From the NCBI GenBank assembly GCA_027858355.1, contig JAQICW010000498.1, positions 1 through 16,489 on the forward strand: DNA of 16,489 nt. Reading direction: 5' to 3'. Position numbers and translations under genes: made by a program. The notes beneath the pieces were generated by a model. The model was not told the origin of the DNA. It did not search any database and was given only the letters and a program-made list of their open reading frames with translations. This stretch comes from Desulfobacula sp. (GTDB lineage Bacteria; Desulfobacterota; Desulfobacteria; Desulfobacterales; Desulfobacteraceae). Shown here piece after piece: positions 15,318 through 16,489 of this stretch. Position 1 is the stretch's first letter, and each line of letters starts with the position of its first letter.

Positions 15318-15373
15318 ACTTAGGCACTATAATGTGACTAAGTTGCAGAACTTTTGGGCTATACTTAGTCACA
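15318..15373. promoter_or_regulatory. Three-half-site operator array with -10 box upstream of pglZ
   Basis: A 10-bp half-site occurs three times: ACTTAGGCAC (15318-15327), its inverted form GTGACTAAGT (15334-15343) and ACTTAGTCAC (15363-15372). The second and third extend to a perfect 11-bp inverted repeat (15333-15343 / 15363-15373). Between the first and second lies TATAAT (15328-15333), which reads as TATAGT (15331-15326) on the minus strand, a plausible -10 for pglZ, though the -35 is weak. The array begins 4 bp past the stop codon of the upstream gene. It probably controls pglZ transcription, or forms a hairpin that ends the upstream transcript. Confidence 0.5.
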
Positions 15374-15376
15374 GAC

Positions 15377-16489
15377 TTAAGCATTATCATCTTCCCATAT
15401 CTTTAATAACCTGAAACCGTTTTCAGAAATCACATATTTTTGATTGCTGGCTTTAGGGTTATCAGGATTGGTCATTTGTAATAATTCCACTTCAAGAAGC
15501 GGATCTAATGTTTTACGCTTGAAATAAGTTCTGTTGCTAAACCCAAATTTTTCTTGAACTTCAGTCATGGATTTAGGAACAGTGCAAAATTTTATTACAT
15601 CACGTTGAGTCTCAGAAATTTTATCAATGATTCTTTTTTCAGTAGAAATCACGCGTGGTGCGGATTTTGATTCTTCAGCTTTTTTGCCGACCAATTTTGC
15701 TTGCAAATGATCTGCAACTACAAGATTCGATTGGTCTACCCATTTCAGGAGCACTTGAACTACTAAATAGTCTGCTATTTCTTTACATTTTTTAGATGTT
15801 TCGTTTGTTACAGCTTTAATATCAGTCAGTGTGATGATGCCTGTTTGGCATGCATAAGCGAAAACTTTAGCATGCATCTCTGAAAGATGAACCCCGATCA
15901 AGCTTTGGAAAATAACCTGTTCTTCAGATAAAAGTTTTTCTTTGTTAAGAACAAGTTCAAACGTTTTTTCTGATTTATTATTGTTAATTATGGGTGGAAC
16001 ATTCCCCAAATTGCTCCAACTTTGGAAAATAGAACGAATTCCTGTTCCAGCCTGATCACTTAACCCAATTCTTCTAAAAGCATTAACAATGGTAGGGTTT
16101 CTAACTTCTTTAGTACCGGGCTCAAGCAGTTCATCCTTTGTTGCAAATGCATCTCCAGGATTCTTGAAAATTGTGCGGTCATTAAAAAATTGGATAACAG
16201 GCATTCTGGTATGATCACCATAATCCTGATGCATAAGCAAATTAATCGCTGCTTCACGAAACGTGATGTAATCAGGAGGGTTGTCACTACGTCGCATTGT
16301 TGAAACATCAATTGAAAATGGTTTTTCACTGATTCGAGAATATTTTTCCAAAAGGCCAAGCCAGGTCTGAATCAGGTTTTCTTCAAAAACTTCCCTGTCA
16401 TCCCAACGTTTTTCAGGAATCCAATCATCATATTTTACATTTATTCGCTGATAATCGACAATGGCACGGGGTAGAATCTGGCGTACCAA
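15377..16489 (-). CDS. HATPase/winged-helix protein, RecG-related (COG2865 type), 5' part off the window
   Basis: The C-terminal 370 residues of a longer protein; the gene starts beyond the right edge (the first visible codon, TTG, is internal). Residues about 74-160 form a GHKL-type ATP-binding module of the HATPase_c_4 class: YITFREAAINLLMHQDYGD (N-box-like), NDRTIFKNPG, then VRNPTIVNAFRRIGLSDQAGTGI. The C-terminal 290-350 region, ISETQRDVIKF with MTEVQEKFGFSNRTYFKR, is a winged helix. Family members usually begin with an AlbA_2/Schlafen-like domain, which would be off-window. Such proteins are annotated as RecG-related or transcriptional regulators and often occur in defence loci. It lies about 200 bp upstream of pglZ and may control it through the repeats at 15318-15373 (inference). 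Confidence 0.82.
   Translation of the reverse strand: MVRQILPRAIVDYQRINVKYDDWIPEKRWDDREVFEENLIQTWLGLLEKYSRISEKPFSIDVSTMRRSDNPPDYITFREAAINLLMHQDYGDHTRMPVIQFFNDRTIFKNPGDAFATKDELLEPGTKEVRNPTIVNAFRRIGLSDQAGTGIRSIFQSWSNLGNVPPIINNNKSEKTFELVLNKEKLLSEEQVIFQSLIGVHLSEMHAKVFAYACQTGIITLTDIKAVTNETSKKCKEIADYLVVQVLLKWVDQSNLVVADHLQAKLVGKKAEESKSAPRVISTEKRIIDKISETQRDVIKFCTVPKSMTEVQEKFGFSNRTYFKRKTLDPLLEVELLQMTNPDNPKASNQKYVISENGFRLLKIWEDDNA

Overview
The window looks like a chromosomal segment of an anaerobic Gram-negative bacterium. The evidence is corrinoid-dependent methyltransferases read without pyrrolysine, a periplasmic binding protein with a Sec signal but no lipobox, and moderate GC with AT-rich spacers. 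A sulfate-reducing Desulfobacterota (Desulfobacteraceae-like) host is my best guess. That is inference from gene content; the window contains no marker gene.

Left part (about 1-8600): a methyl-group catabolism module. A minus-strand regulator (225-2513) faces a plus-strand operon across a 643-bp AT-rich intergenic region. The operon encodes an MttB-family methyltransferase (3157-4599), a family-5 solute-binding protein (4676-6199), a corrinoid protein (6313-6945) and a second MttB-family methyltransferase (7072-8520). The expected chemistry is transfer of a methyl group from a quaternary or methylated amine to Co(I) on the corrinoid protein. The second methyltransferase (corrinoid to tetrahydrofolate) and the corrinoid reactivase are not in the window, nor are permease or ATPase genes for the binding protein. 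The regulator is the most striking object: an RpiR-type helix-turn-helix, a SIS domain and a complete family-5 solute-binding domain in one cytoplasmic chain. Its binding domain is a close paralogue of the periplasmic binding protein of the operon it faces and starts exactly where the mature periplasmic protein starts. The simplest reading is that one ligand fold is used twice, outside the cell to capture a substrate and inside to sense it. The spacer between them holds several inverted repeats and four copies of the heptamer TGTTACA/TGTAACA, all candidate operators. The binding-protein gene is also bracketed by intergenic hairpins.

Middle part (8600-12130): a possible decayed gene end (8710-8829), a SAM-dependent methyltransferase (8824-9648, minus), a RecQ-family helicase (9830-11755, minus) and a ParB-domain fragment (11742-12128, minus) that lacks both ends of the family and runs into recQ.

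Right part (12429-16489): the 3' end of what is probably a type 3-like BREX phage-defence locus, all minus strand. In transcription order it has the C-terminal part of a HATPase/winged-helix protein of the RecG-related (COG2865) type, cut by the window edge; then the PglZ phosphatase; then a 251-residue protein overlapping pglZ by 4 bp that could be the BrxA-type component. A three-half-site operator-like array with an embedded -10 box lies between the HATPase gene and pglZ. The core BREX genes (brxC, pglX, helicase, brxF) would have to lie beyond the right edge. No RNA genes, CRISPR arrays or intact mobile elements were seen.
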